From: JBDTMT01 sp033764095
Lineage (GTDB): Bacteria; Desulfobacterota; Binatia; HRBIN30; CADEER01
Length of the DNA stretch: 25,055 bases
NCBI GenBank assembly: GCA_033764095.1
Contig: JANRJF010000379.1
Coordinates: forward strand, 1 to 25,055
Direction: 5' to 3'
Position 1 is the stretch's first letter; each line of letters begins with the position of its first letter. Positions 10,957 through 17,722 of this stretch are shown here, piece by piece. The position numbers and the translations under genes are program-made. A model generated the notes under the pieces. The model was not told the origin of the DNA, did no database searches, and saw only the letters and a list, made by a program, of their open reading frames with translations.

Positions 10957-11849
10957 TCGCCGAGGCCACCCGCTCCCGGGCCGGCGTGCTGTTCGCGGCG
11001 CCGGCGCTGCTGCTCATCGCGGTGTTCTTCTTCCTGCCGGTGATTGCGTCGGCGCTGCTCAGCCTCACCGACGTCGACATCTACGCCATCGCCGACCTCG
11101 CGCGGCTGTGCGTCGTCGGGGCGGCGAACTACGGCGCGCTGTTCGCCGATCCGCTCTTCTGGACGGCGCTGCGCAACACCGCGCTGTTCGTGGTCATCGC
11201 GGCGCCGCTGTCGGTGGCGGTGTCGCTCGCCGCGGCGCTGCTGGTCACCGCCGGCGCGGTGCGCCTCGCCGCCGTCTTCCGCACGCTGTTCTTTCTGCCG
11301 GTGGTGACCAGCCTGGTCGCCGTCGCGGTGGTCTGGCGCTACCTCTACCACCCGCGCTTCGGGCTGCTGAACTACCTGCTGTCGCTGCTCGGCATCGCGC
11401 CGCGCGACTGGCTCGGCGATCCGCACTGGGCGCTGGCGGCGATCATCGTCATGTCGGTGTGGAAGAACTTCGGCTTCAATATGGTCATCTTCATGGCCGG
11501 CCTGCAGAGCATCCCGCTGCAGCTCTACGAGGCGGCGAGCATCGACGGGGCCGGCGCCTGGACGCAGTTCCGCCGCATCACCCTGCCGATGCTGCGGCCG
11601 ACGCTGCTGTTCGTCGTCGCCATGACCCTGATCGGCAACTTCCAGCTCTTCGCCGAGCCCTACGTGATGACCCGCGGCGGCCCATCAAACGCGACGCTCA
11701 GCGTCGTGCTCTACATGTACGAGCAGGGCTTCCGCTGGTGGAACCTCGGCTACGCCGCGGCAATCGCGTTTGCGCTGTTCGGCATCATCGTCGCGCTGTC
11801 GCTGCTGACCCGGCTGCTGGCGCGCGGCCGCGGCGCGGAGGCGGCGTGA
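10953..11849 (+). CDS. Sugar ABC transporter permease, MalF/UgpA type
   Basis: Inner-membrane permease subunit of a carbohydrate ABC importer, 298 residues. Membrane segments begin at GVLFAAPALLLIAVFFFLPVI (about residues 10-30), and several more follow. The ATPase-contact EAA loop reads YEAASIDGAGAWTQFRRITLPML (about residues 192-214), with the conserved EAA and G positions intact. The start ATG overlaps the binding-protein stop (ATGA) and the stop overlaps the next permease start (TGATG), so translation is coupled throughout. It is the first of two permeases, as in malF-malG pairs, and would need the MalK-type ATPase at 2280-3374 or one outside the window. Confidence 0.95.
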   Translation: MIAEATRSRAGVLFAAPALLLIAVFFFLPVIASALLSLTDVDIYAIADLARLCVVGAANYGALFADPLFWTALRNTALFVVIAAPLSVAVSLAAALLVTAGAVRLAAVFRTLFFLPVVTSLVAVAVVWRYLYHPRFGLLNYLLSLLGIAPRDWLGDPHWALAAIIVMSVWKNFGFNMVIFMAGLQSIPLQLYEAASIDGAGAWTQFRRITLPMLRPTLLFVVAMTLIGNFQLFAEPYVMTRGGPSNATLSVVLYMYEQGFRWWNLGYAAAIAFALFGIIVALSLLTRLLARGRGAEAA

Positions 11850-12694
11850 TGCTGGGGGTTGGGGGTTATGGGGTTCGGGGTTGGGGAAGGGTGGTCGGGT
11901 TGCACGCGTTGTTGATTGCGGGGGCACTGCTGACTGCGCTGCCGCTGTGGTGGATGGTGGCGGCGTCGCTGATGCCGAGCGGCGAGGCCAACAGCTTCCC
12001 GCCGCGGCTGTGGCCGAGCGCGCCGACGCTCGACCAGTACCGGCTGCTGTTCGAGCGCCTGCACCTCGGGCGGCCGGCGCTGAACAGCCTGCTGATCGCC
12101 GGGCTCGGCACCGGGCTCGGCCTGCTGTTCAACGCCATGGCCGGCTACGCCTTCGCCAAGCTGCCGTTCCGCGGCCGCGATCGGATCTTCCAGGCGCTGG
12201 TGGCGGCGCTGATCATCCCCGGCCAGATCGCCATGCTGCCGCTCTTCCTGCTGCTCAAGCAGCTCGGCCTGGTGAACACCTACGCCGGCGTTATCGTGCC
12301 CAGCCTGGCGAGCATCTTCGGCATCTTCCTGGTGCGCCAGTACGTGCAGGGCATTCCCGACAGCCTGCTCGACGCGGCACGCGTCGACGGCGCCAGCGAG
12401 TGGCGCATCTTCCGCTCGATCGTGCTGCCCTCGGCGCGGCCGATCCTGGTGACGCTCGGCGTCTTCACCTTCATGGGCGCCTGGAACGACTTTCTCTGGC
12501 CGCTGGTGATCCTCAGCGACAGCGACCGCTACACGCTGCCGGTGGCGCTCGCCAACCTGGTCGGCGAGCACGTGCAGGACACCGAGCTGATGATGGCCGG
12601 TGCGGTCATCACCGTGCTGCCGGTGGTGCTGCTCTTCCTCGCCTTGCAGCGCTTCTACATCGCCGGCGTGATGAGCGGCGGCGTGAAAGGATGA
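11849..12694 (+). CDS. Sugar ABC transporter permease, MalG/UgpE type
   Basis: Second permease of the importer, 281 residues from ATG 11849; a GTG at 11846 is just in frame upstream. The hydrophobic segment VVGLHALLIAGALLTALPLWWMV is followed by the periplasmic LMPSGEANSFPPRLWP, typical of MalG. The EAA loop reads LLDAARVDGASEWRIFRSIVLPSARP, and WNDFLWPLVIL is a family hallmark. The first 15 or so residues (MLGVGGYGVRGWGRV) are encoded by a G-run repeat and look unlike a normal N-terminus; the original start may have been altered by its insertion. The gene ends 30 bases before a long palindromic repeat that could end transcription. Confidence 0.94.
   Translation: MLGVGGYGVRGWGRVVGLHALLIAGALLTALPLWWMVAASLMPSGEANSFPPRLWPSAPTLDQYRLLFERLHLGRPALNSLLIAGLGTGLGLLFNAMAGYAFAKLPFRGRDRIFQALVAALIIPGQIAMLPLFLLLKQLGLVNTYAGVIVPSLASIFGIFLVRQYVQGIPDSLLDAARVDGASEWRIFRSIVLPSARPILVTLGVFTFMGAWNDFLWPLVILSDSDRYTLPVALANLVGEHVQDTELMMAGAVITVLPVVLLFLALQRFYIAGVMSGGVKG
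11854..11891 (+). repeat. G-run repeat at the start of the second permease
   Basis: Six G-runs of 5, 5, 4, 4, 4 and 3 bases, separated by TT, TTAT, TTC, TT and AA, begin five bases after the ATG. The G-tracts and short loops satisfy the usual G-quadruplex pattern on the coding strand, and so in the mRNA. The GGGGTT unit resembles a dispersed G-rich repeat. Base use differs sharply from the surrounding codons. Confidence 0.75.
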
Positions 12695-12723
12695 GACATT
12701 CGTGTCGTCGCGCGCGGCGTGAG

Positions 12724-12789
12724 CCACGGATTACACGGATTTCACGGAGAGGATCAGATTCCTCTCGGTGAAATCCGTGTAATCCGTGG
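12724..12789. repeat. CCACGGATTACACGGAT palindromic repeat
   Basis: A 29-base left arm (12724-12752) and its reverse complement (12761-12789) match at 28 positions around an 8-base loop. The outer sequence is CCACGGATTACACGGATTTC. It lies between the second permease and the DUF2834 gene and would form a very stable stem in RNA, so it may terminate the transporter operon. Related copies occur at 23788-23910 and 25017-25055. The rest of the 161-base gap (12695-12855) holds only short CGCGCG stems. Confidence 0.9.
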
Positions 12790-12855
12790 CCATTCCTGCG
12801 CGCGACAAGATGACAGTAGCGCCGAGGGATGCGCGTTTGGTATCGCGATGAACGC

Positions 12856-13305
12856 ATGACGTCTCTGCTGATCCACGCCGGGCTCGGCGCGCTGACCGTC
12901 CTCGCGTTCTTCTACGTCAATCGGCACATGTATCGCGGCGACTGGCCGGGGGCGCAGATGACCTGGCTGGAGAAGACCTACTGGATCGCCGCGGTGCTGT
13001 CGGTGTGCATCGGCTGGTTCTTCAACACCCGCTACGTCTTCACCTATCCGGCCGACGCCAGCTGGGTGCACTTCACCACGATGCTGTTCGACAACCCGGC
13101 GAGCGGCTCGGCGGGGCAGGACATGATCATCACCAACGTCATCCTGTTTCCGTTGTGGACGATGATCGACGGCCCGCGCCGCGGCCTGCGCGGCTGTTGG
13201 GTGTACTTCACCATGAGCCTGTTCACGAGCTTCGGCTTCTCGATGGGGCTGTACCTGGCGGCGCAGGAGCGGCAGCTGCGCTGGAACGCGGCACTGCAGA
13301 GGTGA
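12856..13305 (+). CDS. DUF2834 family membrane protein
   Basis: Small integral membrane protein of unknown function, 149 residues from ATG 12856; ATG 12829 in the same frame would add nine residues. Hydrophobic segments lie near residues 3-20, 38-56, 92-108 and 117-137. The stretch MLFDNPASGSAGQDMIITNVILFPLW, then DGPRRGLRGCWVYF and a C-terminal YLAAQERQL match the pattern I know for DUF2834 (Asn-Pro-x-Ser...Asp...Trp...Arg-Arg-Gly...Arg-Glu-Arg). It ends four bases before the FAD oxidoreductase gene, so the two are almost certainly co-transcribed and may share a membrane redox role; that is inference. Confidence 0.85.
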   Translation: MTSLLIHAGLGALTVLAFFYVNRHMYRGDWPGAQMTWLEKTYWIAAVLSVCIGWFFNTRYVFTYPADASWVHFTTMLFDNPASGSAGQDMIITNVILFPLWTMIDGPRRGLRGCWVYFTMSLFTSFGFSMGLYLAAQERQLRWNAALQR

Positions 13306-13309
13306 GCAC

Positions 13310-14917
13310 ATGGAGCCCGCATTCGACTATGACGCCATCGTCGTCGGCGCCGGCCACAACGGCCTCGCTGCCACGGCGCTGCTCGCCGGACGCGGTCTGC
13401 GCGTCCTCTGCCTGGAGAAGAACGCCTACGTCGGCGGCATGGCCGGCACGCGCGAGATCCTCACCGGCTGCCGCAACGATGTCGGCGCCAGCCTGCTGTT
13501 CCCGCTCGCCAGGCAGGTCGAGCAGGAGCTCGAGCTGAGCAAGTACGGCGTCGAATACATCGACCTGCCGATCATGGCCTCCAACTTCAACTCGCACGAG
13601 GCGCCGGCGGCGATCTTCTACGCCAACCCGGCGCGCATGGCGCTCTACGTGCTGCGCCACTTCGGCGCCGGCGCGATGCTCGGCTTCGTGCGCCTGATGG
13701 CGTTCTGCAAGTACCCGGCGAGCGTCATGGACCGCTTCACACCGCGCAGCGTGCCGCCGACGCTCGACGAGGTGCTGGCCAGCGCGCCCACCGCCGCCAA
13801 GCGCCGGCAGCTCGAGCTCGCCTTCACCGGCAGCGCCATGGATCTGGTCAATCGCTTCCTGCCCGATGTGCGCAAACACCGCACGCTGCGCGCGCTGGTC
13901 GCCTTCGCTGCCGTGCAGTCGACCTACAAGGGCCCGTTCACGCCCGGCAGTGCGCTGTGCCTGGTCTACACCTTCGCGCAGAACGAGGGCGGCGGTCTGA
14001 TGCGGCGGGTGCGCGGCGGCATGGGCGCGCTGTCGGAGGCGCTCGCCCGCTCGATCGCCGACAAGGGCGGCGAGGTGCGGCTGAAGACCGCCGTGCGTCG
14101 CATCGTGATCGAAGATGGGCGTGCGGTCGGCGTCGAGCTGCGCGACGGCCAGCGCCTCAGCGCCCGCGCCGTGCTGTCGAACCTCGACAAGCCGGCGACC
14201 TTGTTCGGGCTGGTCGGCCGCGAGCATCTCGACGCCGCCTCGATCCAGCGCATCGAGGCCATCGAGCACCGCGGCGCCTACATGCACCTGCTGTTCAAGC
14301 TGAAGCGCCTGCCGCAGTACGGCGCGCCGTTCGAACATCTGAACCGCGATCCGCGCACCCGCTTCAACACCACGCTGGTGCCCGATCCCGAGCTGCAGCA
14401 GGCGAGCCACGAAGCCTGCCGGCGCGGCGAGGTGCCCGAGCATCCCGCCGTCGGCATGCAGATCCCGACCGTGATGGACCCCAGCCTGGCGCCGCCGGGC
14501 TACCACATCGCCACCACCTACGGCTTCTTCTTCCCCTGCGAGGCGGCGAAGGAGCAGCGCGGTGCGCTGCGCGACCAGATGTGCGAGCGCATCCTCGACC
14601 GTCTGAGCGAATACCTGCCGGACCTGCGCGACTGCATCGTCGAGCGCGCGGTGTTCTCCTCCGACCACTTCGCCACCATGCAGGGCGCCACCAACGGCGA
14701 TTTCACCCACGGCCTCATCCACCCCGAACAGATGATCGGCGGCCGCCTCCTGGTCCCCGGCTCGGCGCACGCGACACCGATCCCGTCGCTGTATCTCTGC
14801 GGCGCCTCGTGTCACCCCGGCCCCGGCGTCACCTTCCTGCCCGGTTACGGCGCCGCCTACGAGGTGGCGGAGGCGCTCGAAAGCCGCGCCGCGCCGCCGG
14901 CCCGCGCCGCCGCATAG
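13310..14917 (+). CDS. Phytoene-desaturase-like FAD/NAD(P)-dependent oxidoreductase
   Basis: Flavin amine-oxidase superfamily protein, 535 residues, with a good ribosome site (GAGGTGA) overlapping the DUF2834 stop. The N-terminal Rossmann motif VVGAGHNGLAA (11-21) leads to the acidic end of strand 2 (CLEKN, E36) and GGMAG (42-46), typical of CrtI/PYROXD2-like enzymes. A second dinucleotide-related segment near VRLKTAVRRIVIEDGRAVGVEL and ARAVLSNLD follows. The C-terminal LYLCGASCHPGPGVTFLPGYGAAYEVAE is the FAD-contacting motif of this family. It would oxidise or isomerise a lipid-like or carotenoid-like substrate. No phytoene synthase or other carotenoid gene is nearby, so it should not be named crtI. 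The DUF2834 partner may anchor it to the membrane. Confidence 0.92.
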   Translation: MEPAFDYDAIVVGAGHNGLAATALLAGRGLRVLCLEKNAYVGGMAGTREILTGCRNDVGASLLFPLARQVEQELELSKYGVEYIDLPIMASNFNSHEAPAAIFYANPARMALYVLRHFGAGAMLGFVRLMAFCKYPASVMDRFTPRSVPPTLDEVLASAPTAAKRRQLELAFTGSAMDLVNRFLPDVRKHRTLRALVAFAAVQSTYKGPFTPGSALCLVYTFAQNEGGGLMRRVRGGMGALSEALARSIADKGGEVRLKTAVRRIVIEDGRAVGVELRDGQRLSARAVLSNLDKPATLFGLVGREHLDAASIQRIEAIEHRGAYMHLLFKLKRLPQYGAPFEHLNRDPRTRFNTTLVPDPELQQASHEACRRGEVPEHPAVGMQIPTVMDPSLAPPGYHIATTYGFFFPCEAAKEQRGALRDQMCERILDRLSEYLPDLRDCIVERAVFSSDHFATMQGATNGDFTHGLIHPEQMIGGRLLVPGSAHATPIPSLYLCGASCHPGPGVTFLPGYGAAYEVAEALESRAAPPARAAA

Positions 14918-14992
14918 CCACGGTGCGCCGTCTCCGGGGTGCGTGACGCCCATCAATTCCCGGCATTCCTAGTCCCACTGTGCGGCTCGTCT

Positions 14993-15017
14993 CCTTCCCC
15001 CGCGCAGCGGGGGAAGG
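14993..15017. terminator. Strong hairpin between convergent genes
   Basis: An 11-base perfect stem, CCTTCCCCCGC (14993-15003) with GCGGGGGAAGG (15007-15017), closes on a GCA loop and is followed by CCGGGATGGGGGT. It lies in the 162-base gap (14918-15079) between convergent genes and could stop transcription from both sides. Its sequence resembles the dispersed CTCCTTCCCCCGC...GGGGGAAGG repeat family; no T-run follows. The remainder of the gap holds nothing I recognise. Confidence 0.7.
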
Positions 15018-15079
15018 CCGGGATGGGGGTCTGATCGCGGCAGCCCGTCGCTGGATGAGCCCGGTCGGAGCCCGGCCGG

Positions 15080-15421
15080 TCAGCTCTCGTGGTCGTAGCC
15101 GAACTCGCGCAGCTCCTGCGAGCAGCGGCAGGCGGTGGCGATCTTCGCCGCCCATTGGACGGCGGCCTCGCGCGACGGCAGCTCCAGAACACAGAAGCCG
15201 CCGTCGAGCTCCCTGGTCTGCGGGTAGGTCTGGTTCGTCGCGCTGCCGTCGGCGGCGACGATCTGCGGCGCGACGGCCGCGTTGATCCCCCCGCCGAACA
15301 CATAGACGCCGGCATCCTTCGCCTCGCGTATGACCGCGTGTGACGCTTCGCCGACGGCAGCCATGTCTTCGGCAGAGACGTCCATCGCCGCTGCGGGGAA
15401 GGAGATCAGGTACTTCGTCAT
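15080..15421 (-). CDS. YCII-related (DGPF) domain protein
   Basis: Small cytoplasmic protein of 113 residues in the YCII/DGPF family, often encoded near ECF sigma factors and of unknown biochemical role. It starts MTKYLISFPAAAMD. The motif REAKDAGVYVFGGGI is the family's Gly-Val-Tyr-x-Phe-Gly-Gly core, and ELDGGFCVLELPSREAAVQWAAKIA matches the (T/L)DGPF...EA..W..(K) block, with DGGF in place of DGPF. GGAG lies nine bases before the ATG. No ECF sigma gene adjoins it. A decayed integron attC site ends about 40 bases upstream of the start, so this may be the last and now fixed cassette of the array, or the first chromosomal gene beside it. Confidence 0.88.
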   Translation of the reverse strand: MTKYLISFPAAAMDVSAEDMAAVGEASHAVIREAKDAGVYVFGGGINAAVAPQIVAADGSATNQTYPQTRELDGGFCVLELPSREAAVQWAAKIATACRCSQELREFGYDHES

Positions 15422-15462
15422 CGTGTCGTGCTCCGCGTCCGAGTGCAGGAATTGGGCGTGAG

Positions 15463-15513
15463 GCCTGACGCCAGCGCTCAGCCGTACGGGTCGCTGGCCC
15501 GCATCGGCTGCAG
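15463..15513 (-). other. Decayed integron attC site
   Basis: On the minus strand, GCTGCAGCCGATGCGGGC leads to GCGCTGGCGTCAGGC. This repeats the interior of the attC at 17029-17125 (GCTGCAGCCGACGCGGGC ... GCCGGCGTTAGGC). The R'' core and preceding bases (GCCTAACAAGCC) are missing, and the remaining core has changed from GTTAGGC to GTCAGGC. The site probably no longer folds into a recombination hairpin. It marks the downstream edge of the cassette cluster. Confidence 0.7.
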
Positions 15514-15722
15514 CTAGAGGTCCTGCGGTTCGAGGCCCGTGTGCTTCGAGATGCGCGCCAGCATCTTCGGGCCGATTTCGTCTCGGTCGTGGCAACGTAG
15601 TCCGGCCATCCTGGACGAGAGAGAACGATGTGGGAGCCGCCGGCTCGACGCTTCTCCGCCCAGCCGATTCTCAGAAGAGCGCGAAGGACACGACGAGCGG
15701 GTGCGCTCGGCCATGCGCTCAT
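15514..15722 (-). pseudogene. hicA: hicA toxin, frameshifted
   Basis: Remnant of a HicA (YcfA/PF07927) mRNA interferase toxin. From ATG 15722 the frame gives MSAWPSAPARRVLRALLRIG, then WAEKRRAGGSHIVLSRPGWPDYVA, containing the dsRBD-like fold and the catalytic Gly-Gly-Ser-His. The sequence then leaves frame near 15590-15600, and the family C-terminus continues in another frame as CHDRDEIGPKMLARISKHTG and LEPQDL. The total length of 209 bases is not a multiple of three, which fits a small indel. The ATG overlaps the hicB stop (ATGA). As read, no full-length toxin is made, so the pair should be inactive unless the base call is wrong. Confidence 0.85.
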
Positions 15723-15922
15723 GCCGCCGAGAAGAGCACGCTCTCAAAGGGAACGGCTTCGCCGTGCTCAAGCCCGTCGGCGAGGACACGCAGCGCCAGT
15801 GCCTGGGCCTTGGCCTGCGCCTGTTCCTCGCTGACGCCGTAGACGTGCACACCGGGGAGTTCCACCACCTCGGCAATCCACCGTCCGTCATTCTCACGAT
15901 CAACTTGGACGCTGAAGGTCAT
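15719..15922 (-). CDS. hicB: HicB family antitoxin
   Basis: Small antitoxin of 67 residues, the partner of HicA. MTFSVQVDRENDGRWIAEVVELPGVHVYGVSEEQAQAKAQALALRVLADGLEHG matches the partial-RNase-H HicB fold (VxxD.DGxWIAEVPELPG...G.T.EEAxxxAxxLA). There is no C-terminal DNA-binding domain, so this is the short form. A GGGGAG lies about 14 bases upstream. The antitoxin-first order is less common than hicA-hicB but is known for this short form. It begins 26 bases after the attC at 15948-16037, as the first gene of an integron cassette. Toxin loss by frameshift would leave it free to drift. Confidence 0.9.
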   Translation of the reverse strand: MTFSVQVDRENDGRWIAEVVELPGVHVYGVSEEQAQAKAQALALRVLADGLEHGEAVPFESVLFSAA

Positions 15923-15947
15923 GCGCGGAGGCGATCTCCCCTTCGCC

Positions 15948-16037
15948 GCCTAACGCGATGGCGATGAGCCGCCGGCGGCCCGACGACCGCGCCGAGCTGC
16001 GACGTCCAAGCCGGTCGGCTCCATCGGTTTGTTAGGC
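15948..16037 (-). other. Integron attC site
   Basis: A 90-base imperfect palindrome bounded by GCCTAAC (15948-15954) and GTTAGGC (16031-16037). These are complementary core sites of the RYYYAAC/GTTRRRY type, with inner boxes CGATGGAGCCGACC against GCGATGGCGATGAGCCGCC. Asymmetry in the arms fits extrahelical bases of a folded attC. The antitoxin at 16032 ends with a TAA formed by the core. Confidence 0.9.
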
Positions 16038-16229
16038 CGACCGCTTCGCAAGCAACTCGCGCACCGCCGGAAGCAGATCGTTGGGAACTTCGATCATGGC
16101 TTGATCGGAGTCCTCGTAGGCCGCTTCATCTTCCGCGACGGCTTCCTCGTCCGTCTGAGTCTCGTAGTGGGCGAGAACGCGGCGCACGCGTTCCTCATCC
16201 CAACCTGCTGGAAACTTCGCCTGCTTCAT
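16032..16229 (-). CDS. Small acidic antitoxin-like protein
   Basis: A 65-residue acidic protein, MKQAKFPAGWDEERVRRVLAHY at the start, then a Glu/Asp-rich middle (TDEEAVAEDEAAYED) and a C-terminal helix (VPNDLLPAVRELLAK). Its ATG overlaps the stop of the upstream toxin-like gene (ATGA), and its own TAA stop is part of the attC core site. Size, acidity, coupling and cassette location indicate an antitoxin to the preceding gene. I recall close homologues annotated only as hypothetical, so the name rests on context. Confidence 0.75.
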   Translation of the reverse strand: MKQAKFPAGWDEERVRRVLAHYETQTDEEAVAEDEAAYEDSDQAMIEVPNDLLPAVRELLAKRSA

Positions 16230-16513
16230 CGCTTGCCCTTTCGCTTCCGCCGACGACGATAGGCCAACAGCGCCTTGCCTGCCAGTTCGTATGCGGTGAT
16301 CACGAACACACTCGCCGGCTGCGGGTCGGGAATGTAGATCACCTTCAGGTGCCGACCGCTCCGGGTTCGCCCGATCGCTACCCGAGATCCATCGCGTCCG
16401 ATGCGATCCTCGCCTGGCGTCGACAGGACGTCTGCCACCTCATCCTCGTCCACTTCGTGGTTGTGGACATGCGGCGCGCCCGTCTCTGGATCCACGTAGA
16501 ATCGGACCTTCAT
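16226..16513 (-). CDS. DUF4258/RelE-like toxin candidate
   Basis: A 95-residue basic protein. MKVRFYVDPETGAPHVHNHE, then VDEDEVADVLSTPGEDRIGRDGSRVAIGRTRSGRHLKVIYIPD and VFVITAYELAGKALLAYRRRRKRKGKR give the pattern of DUF4258/BrnT-like small toxins: an N-terminal His in (x)NHxV, an E-V-x-x-V-L-x-x-P helix, a GRT-x-x-GR-x-L-x-V strand and a basic C-terminus. It is the first gene of its cassette, starting 33 bases after the attC core at 16546, and is coupled by ATGA to the acidic downstream protein. Ribonuclease-type toxicity is inferred from family resemblance only. Confidence 0.78.
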   Translation of the reverse strand: MKVRFYVDPETGAPHVHNHEVDEDEVADVLSTPGEDRIGRDGSRVAIGRTRSGRHLKVIYIPDPQPASVFVITAYELAGKALLAYRRRRKRKGKR

Positions 16514-16545
16514 CCGGCCTGACCGTACCCCCTCAGCCAAAGGCG

Positions 16546-16629
16546 GCCTAACGACCTGGCGTTCAGTGGCGAGCACCCGCCCGAGCGCAGCGAGGAAGGG
16601 CAACCGCCCGCTGCAACGCCACGTTAGGC
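16546..16629 (-). other. Integron attC site
   Basis: An 84-base imperfect palindrome between GCCTAAC (16546-16552) and GTTAGGC (16623-16629). The inner boxes pair: TGGCGTTGCAGCGGGCGG read on the minus strand is matched by CTGGCGTTCAGTGGCG. It separates the immunity-protein cassette from the toxin cassette, and its first core supplies the TAA stop of the immunity gene. Confidence 0.9.
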
Positions 16630-17019
16630 CGCGACTTCCCGAACGGCTGCGACCGCCTCGGCGAGATCTTTCGAGAGCTCGGGGATGCGATCGAGCAGGG
16701 CTTTTGTTCGATAGAGCCATTCAGGTGCACTCGACCAATAGTCGGGCGGCACTCGCAAGACCGCTGCGAGCAGGTCACCGGGATAGAAGTCGCCCTCGGC
16801 AAGCGGATCTGCTTCGAGCGCCTCGACAGCGAGAGGCATCAGCCATGGTAGGCTAATCCCCTGGCCGATCATGATTCGAAGGTCCTCGACAGAGAACTCA
16901 CGCGGGGGCTGCTGCCGCAACCGGTGGCAGGTCGTCACAAGATGCGAGTCGTACTCGGGCTTACCCCATGCCGACGGATCCAGTTGGTCGAGCGTCTTGT
17001 TCGGATCGAAGCGGATCAT
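16624..17019 (-). CDS. Contact-dependent growth inhibition immunity protein (CdiI_2-like)
   Basis: A 131-residue cytoplasmic protein matching the CdiI_2-type immunity family. LDQLDPSAWGKPEYDSHLVT leads into TCHRLRQQPPREFSVEDLRIMIGQGISLPWLMPLA and ADPLAEGDFYPGDLLAAVL, which are the family's conserved blocks. Such proteins neutralise a toxin delivered by a neighbouring cell. No CdiA/CdiB or other toxin gene is visible here, so it is an orphan immunity gene within an integron cassette. It starts about 10 bases after the attC core at 17029, with only a weak AGG upstream. Its stop is the TAA of the next attC core (reading VAA then stop). Confidence 0.85.
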   Translation of the reverse strand: MIRFDPNKTLDQLDPSAWGKPEYDSHLVTTCHRLRQQPPREFSVEDLRIMIGQGISLPWLMPLAVEALEADPLAEGDFYPGDLLAAVLRVPPDYWSSAPEWLYRTKALLDRIPELSKDLAEAVAAVREVAA

Positions 17020-17028
17020 CGACTGTCG

Positions 17029-17125
17029 GCCTAACGCCGGCGCTCAGCCGCGCGGGCCCCTCCCCGCCGGCTCCCGTTGTTCGTCCGGCTGCGCGGCCCG
17101 CGTCGGCTGCAGCGGCTTGTTAGGC
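17029..17125 (-). other. Integron attC site
   Basis: A 97-base imperfect palindrome from GCCTAAC (17029-17035) to GTTAGGC (17119-17125), with inner pairing between AAGCCGCTGCAGCCGACGC on the minus strand and GCCGGCGCTCAGCCGCGC. It overlaps the 3' end of the lipoprotein gene, encoding that protein's last 25 or so residues. Confidence 0.92.
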
Positions 17126-17718
17126 GCCTCAGGCACAGCCAGGCGCGCCAGTTCCGTCCTAGCCTTGAGCAGTTCTTCACGGAGAGCTTGGGCTCTCAGA
17201 CCAGAATCTGCCGGCCCGTACCAGTGATAGTCAGTGCGAAAATTTAGGAACAACGGAAACAAGCCGAACAGAGTGCAAGCTTCGCGGGCGAGGTGGACCA
17301 CGACACCCTTTTGATCTGCACCGCCGACGAACTGCAGCGTATAGCCTGATTCACAACTGCAAGCAGGTACGATCCCCGCGGTTAGGAGCGACAACCCGAT
17401 ACTTCGGCTCCCCGTGCACCAATCATCTGCGCGGCGCAACGTGTGCCACGAAGCCCGAGCGGTGACATCACCAAGCCGACGATTGTCGCAGTCCCTGACG
17501 CTTTGGAAGATCTCGGTCGCGCGTAAGTCGACGACGGCTCGCTCGCAAAGCTCACGATCAAGATCAGGGAAATCCGAGGGCTCTGCGACGACATCAAGCG
17601 AGATCGGTAGAGGAATCGGCTGTTGAGGTTCCGAACTGTGTAGAACGACCGGCTCGTGTGTCGCGATGCAGCCAGCACACAGCACACACGCAGCGATCGT
17701 CGCGGCAGCCCTCATCAT
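17044..17718 (-). CDS. Putative lipoprotein with attC-encoded C-terminal tail
   Basis: A 224-residue envelope protein of unknown function. The N-terminus MMRAAATIAACVLCAGC is a short signal peptide ending in a lipobox-like CAGC. The mature part holds several Cys residues (CDNRR, DDWCTGS, CSCESGY, EACTLFG) and a hydrophobic stretch IGLSLLTAGIVPACS, reminiscent of small outer-membrane-associated lipoproteins; no named family was recognised. The start ATG lies only four bases after the attC core at 17723, so there is no room for a ribosome site within the cassette. The C-terminus APNKPLQPTRAAQPDEQREP is the well-known translation of an attC site and is not part of the folded protein. Confidence 0.8.
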   Translation of the reverse strand: MMRAAATIAACVLCAGCIATHEPVVLHSSEPQQPIPLPISLDVVAEPSDFPDLDRELCERAVVDLRATEIFQSVRDCDNRRLGDVTARASWHTLRRADDWCTGSRSIGLSLLTAGIVPACSCESGYTLQFVGGADQKGVVVHLAREACTLFGLFPLFLNFRTDYHWYGPADSGLRAQALREELLKARTELARLAVPEAPNKPLQPTRAAQPDEQREPAGRGPRG

Positions 17719-17722
17719 GCCT

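Noticed and set aside
13310..14917. Naming the oxidoreductase crtI (phytoene desaturase)
   Set aside because: Only the general flavin amine-oxidase pattern is seen and no carotenoid genes are nearby. The PYROXD2-like group is equally likely.
15539..15967. Plus-strand ORF opposite hicBA
   Set aside because: It is antisense to clear HicB/HicA sequence and has no recognisable domain.
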